In this document: in pieces, positions 5,033-6,137 of the stretch
Layout: every line of letters starts with the position of its first letter
Position numbering within the stretch: position 1 is the first letter of the stretch
From: a bacterium HR41
GTDB taxonomy: Bacteria; Actinomycetota; Thermoleophilia; Solirubrobacterales; Thermoleophilaceae
Length of the DNA stretch: 6,137 nt
Reading direction: 5' to 3'
Assembly (NCBI GenBank): GCA_002898855.1
Contig: BEIR01000086.1
Location: forward strand, 1 to 6,137
The notes under the pieces: model-generated
Database searches by the model: none
Seen by the model: the letters and a program-made list of their open reading frames with translations, nothing else
What the model was told of the DNA's origin: nothing
Position numbers and translations under genes: made by a program

Positions 5033-5443
5033 TCATGCGATCACCGCGCTGTCGATGTTGGTGAAGACGTGTTCGCGCATGTGCTCGTGGTCGACAGCTG
5101 TCACCACCGTGCGGTTCTTGACCGCGACGACGAAGGCGACCCCATCGACGAACACCACCGAGTCGCGCGAGCCCTTCGCGGCTGCCCGCTCGACGCCGGC
5201 GGCGAGCCGCGAGAGGCGCTCGGGATCGAGCTCGATCCCGCGGCGCGCGAGGCGCTCGCTGGCGTGCTTCGAGAACACCAGGCGCTGGGAGGCGGCGCGC
5301 TCGAGATGCTCGGCGAACGACGGGCCCGCCGTCGGCGGCGCACCGCGCGGGGGCGTCTCGACCCGGCCCGCCGGGCGCGCACCGCTGAGCCGGTCGAGAC
5401 CGGGCAACAGCGGATCGATGCCGCGACCCGGGGAGCTGGTCAT
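5033..5443 (-). CDS. Conserved flagellar operon protein of the TIGR02530 type, function unknown
   Basis: 136 residues. Residues 1-50 are Pro/Gly/Arg-rich and poorly conserved in style. The core starts at residue 56 with VFSKHASERLARRGIELDP, continues with a helix (RLSRLAAGVERAAAKGSRDS), and ends with VVFVDGVAFVVAVKNRTVVT and VFTNIDSAVIA. This matches what I know of the small family found between flgD and flgE in many Gram-positive bacteria, in which SKHA-ERL, a KG-RDS turn, SVKNRTV-TA and FTNIDSAV are the landmarks. No signal peptide or membrane segment is visible. Its biochemical role is not established; position between the hook cap and hook genes suggests a hook-assembly or export accessory. 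It overlaps flgD by ATGA, and the gap to flgE is 127 bases. Confidence 0.88.
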   Translation of the reverse strand: MTSSPGRGIDPLLPGLDRLSGARPAGRVETPPRGAPPTAGPSFAEHLERAASQRLVFSKHASERLARRGIELDPERLSRLAAGVERAAAKGSRDSVVFVDGVAFVVAVKNRTVVTAVDHEHMREHVFTNIDSAVIA

Positions 5444-5865
5444 GACGCGACCGCCTTGACGTCCGCGAGGCCGATGCGCGCGCCGTCGTCGAGGACCAGC
5501 GTCGGCTCGTCGCCGCCGAGATCGACACGCAAGACTCGCCCGCTGCGCTCGCTGCCGTCGCGCTCGTAGGTGGCGACGCGGCCGACCAGCGCGACCGCAC
5601 GCGACGCCTCGTCCTTCTTTTGCTCGCGCTGCGCGACCGTGACGAGCTGCTGCAGCTGTTCGAGGGTCGCGAACTGCGTGAGCTGCGCGATGAAACGGTC
5701 GTTGTCTGTTGGCTGCAGCGGGTTCTGCATCTTCAGCTGCGCGACGAGCAGCTTCAGGAACGAGTCCTTGTCGAAGCCAGCGGCGGCGAGCGCGCGCGAT
5801 CCGTCCTGTGCGGCGCCCGCTTCCTGGCTCGCGCCGCTCCCGCCTGTAGGTGCAATTGCGCTCAT
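5440..5865 (-). CDS. flgD: FlgD, flagellar hook assembly (hook cap) protein, short Gram-positive type
   Basis: 141 residues. The N-terminal FlgD signature is clear at residues 31-72: FDKDSFLKLLVAQLKMQNPL followed by PTDNDRFIAQLTQFATLEQL. Residues 92-139 (ALVGRVATYERDGS, then VLRVDLGGDEPTLVLDDG) form the short beta-rich C-terminal part seen in Bacillus-type FlgD; the longer Ig/tudor-like region of enteric FlgD is absent. Residues 1-30 are Ala/Gly/Ser-rich, as expected of an exported flagellar protein. FlgD sits at the tip of the growing hook and promotes FlgE polymerisation. The ATG at 5865 is preceded by a strong Shine-Dalgarno (GAGGAGGAG, 5876-5868). Its stop overlaps the next gene's start as ATGA, which suggests translational coupling. 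Confidence 0.95.
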   Translation of the reverse strand: MSAIAPTGGSGASQEAGAAQDGSRALAAAGFDKDSFLKLLVAQLKMQNPLQPTDNDRFIAQLTQFATLEQLQQLVTVAQREQKKDEASRAVALVGRVATYERDGSERSGRVLRVDLGGDEPTLVLDDGARIGLADVKAVAS

Positions 5866-5867
5866 CG

Positions 5868-5877
5868 CTCCTCCTCT
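5868..5877 (-). promoter_or_regulatory. Ribosome binding site of flgD
   Basis: The minus strand reads AGAGGAGGAG, then CG, then ATG at 5865. This strong anti-16S match fixes the flgD start and lies in the short gap after the TAG of the upstream FliK-like gene. That supports the TAG-ending frame as the real upstream gene. Confidence 0.75.
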
Positions 5878-5883
5878 TTGTCT

Positions 5884-6137
5884 CTACGCCAGAACGTCGA
5901 CGACCAGTCCGCGCACGAGGACGACGGCCTTGGCATTACCCGGCACCGGCTCTGGTCCGGCGGCCACTTCTGAGCGATCGCCGCTGTGCGGGTGGCTCGC
6001 GCTGTTAGAGCCGGGGTCGTTGTCTCGCTCGCGGAAACCGCCGGCAGCGTTGTCGGCCGCACGTGCCGCTGCCTCGACTTCGACACGCGCGACGACAAGG
6101 TCGCTGCGCTCGAGCGCACGCCGGATCTGGTCGGCCG
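5884..6137 (-). CDS. fliK: C-terminal end of a probable flagellar hook-length control protein (FliK-like), 5' end outside window
   Basis: Partial gene: the last 83 codons, ending in TAG at 5886-5884; the start lies beyond the right edge. The visible part opens with ADQIRRALERSDLVVARVEV, which looks like the helix plus strand ending a FliK C-terminal (Flg_hook) domain. A low-complexity polar tail rich in Gly, Asp, Ser and Pro follows, and the protein ends in VVDVLA. FliK is exported and measures hook length, then switches export specificity through FlhB. I see no strict family motif here; the call rests on position directly ahead of flgD, frame, GC-rich third positions and this tail style. The stop is 17 bases ahead of the flgD start, so the two are probably co-transcribed. 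A competing frame with a TGA at 5862 gives an Arg/Ser/Thr-rich translation and looks like a shadow. Confidence 0.6.
   Translation of the reverse strand, partial: ADQIRRALERSDLVVARVEVEAAARAADNAAGGFRERDNDPGSNSASHPHSGDRSEVAAGPEPVPGNAKAVVLVRGLVVDVLA

Noticed and set aside
5862..6119. 85-codon minus-strand frame overlapping the flgD start by ATGA
   Set aside because: Its composition (Ser, Arg, Thr) is not protein-like, and the alternative frame ending at 5884 gives a FliK-like tail with proper codon bias.
1..6137. CRISPR array, tRNA, rRNA, insertion sequence or phage genes
   Set aside because: I found no spaced direct repeats, tRNA-like cloverleaf, rRNA motif, transposase or integrase sequence on either strand; the window is a compact flagellar operon.

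Overview
The window is an internal piece of a flagellar gene cluster. Every gene I can support lies on the minus strand, so the operon reads from right to left. In transcription order it holds the 3' end of a probable fliK, then flgD, a small conserved flagellar operon protein (TIGR02530-like), flgE, flbD, motA, motB, fliL, fliN, fliO and the 5' part of fliP. Both ends are cut by the window edge. DNA is very GC-rich, with strong GC bias at third codon positions, which is why long meaningless ORFs appear in other frames and on the plus strand.

The order fliK-flgD-flgE-flbD-(mot)-fliL-fliN-fliO-fliP, a short hook protein and a short FlgD are the Gram-positive arrangement. Together with the GC content this suggests an actinobacterium-like, high-GC organism (for example a motile member of Thermoleophilia or a relative); this is inference, as no taxonomic marker is present.

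Layout: 6137-5033 hook assembly (hook length control, hook cap, unknown hook-operon protein, closely coupled); 5032-4906 leader with a strong hairpin and Shine-Dalgarno; 4905-4081 hook protein; 4080-3883 a gap almost filled by a large inverted repeat; 3882-3652 flbD; 3651-3527 a gap carrying a possible terminator and a convincing sigma-28-type promoter; 3526-1376 motA-motB-fliL (stator and stator-associated protein); 1362-994 fliN (C-ring); 993-902 a short gap with a GGAC tandem repeat and hairpin; 901-1 fliO and fliP (export gate), overlapping by ATGA.

The genes serve one machine. FlgD caps the growing hook, FliK sets hook length and FlgE is the hook subunit. MotA/MotB form the stator, FliL supports it and FlbD/SwrD-type proteins are linked to motor power. 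FliN is part of the switch and export C-ring, and FliO and FliP build the export gate. The points most worth following are the bipartite inverted repeat after flgE, the sigma-28 promoter ahead of motA, and the lack of fliM between fliL and fliN.
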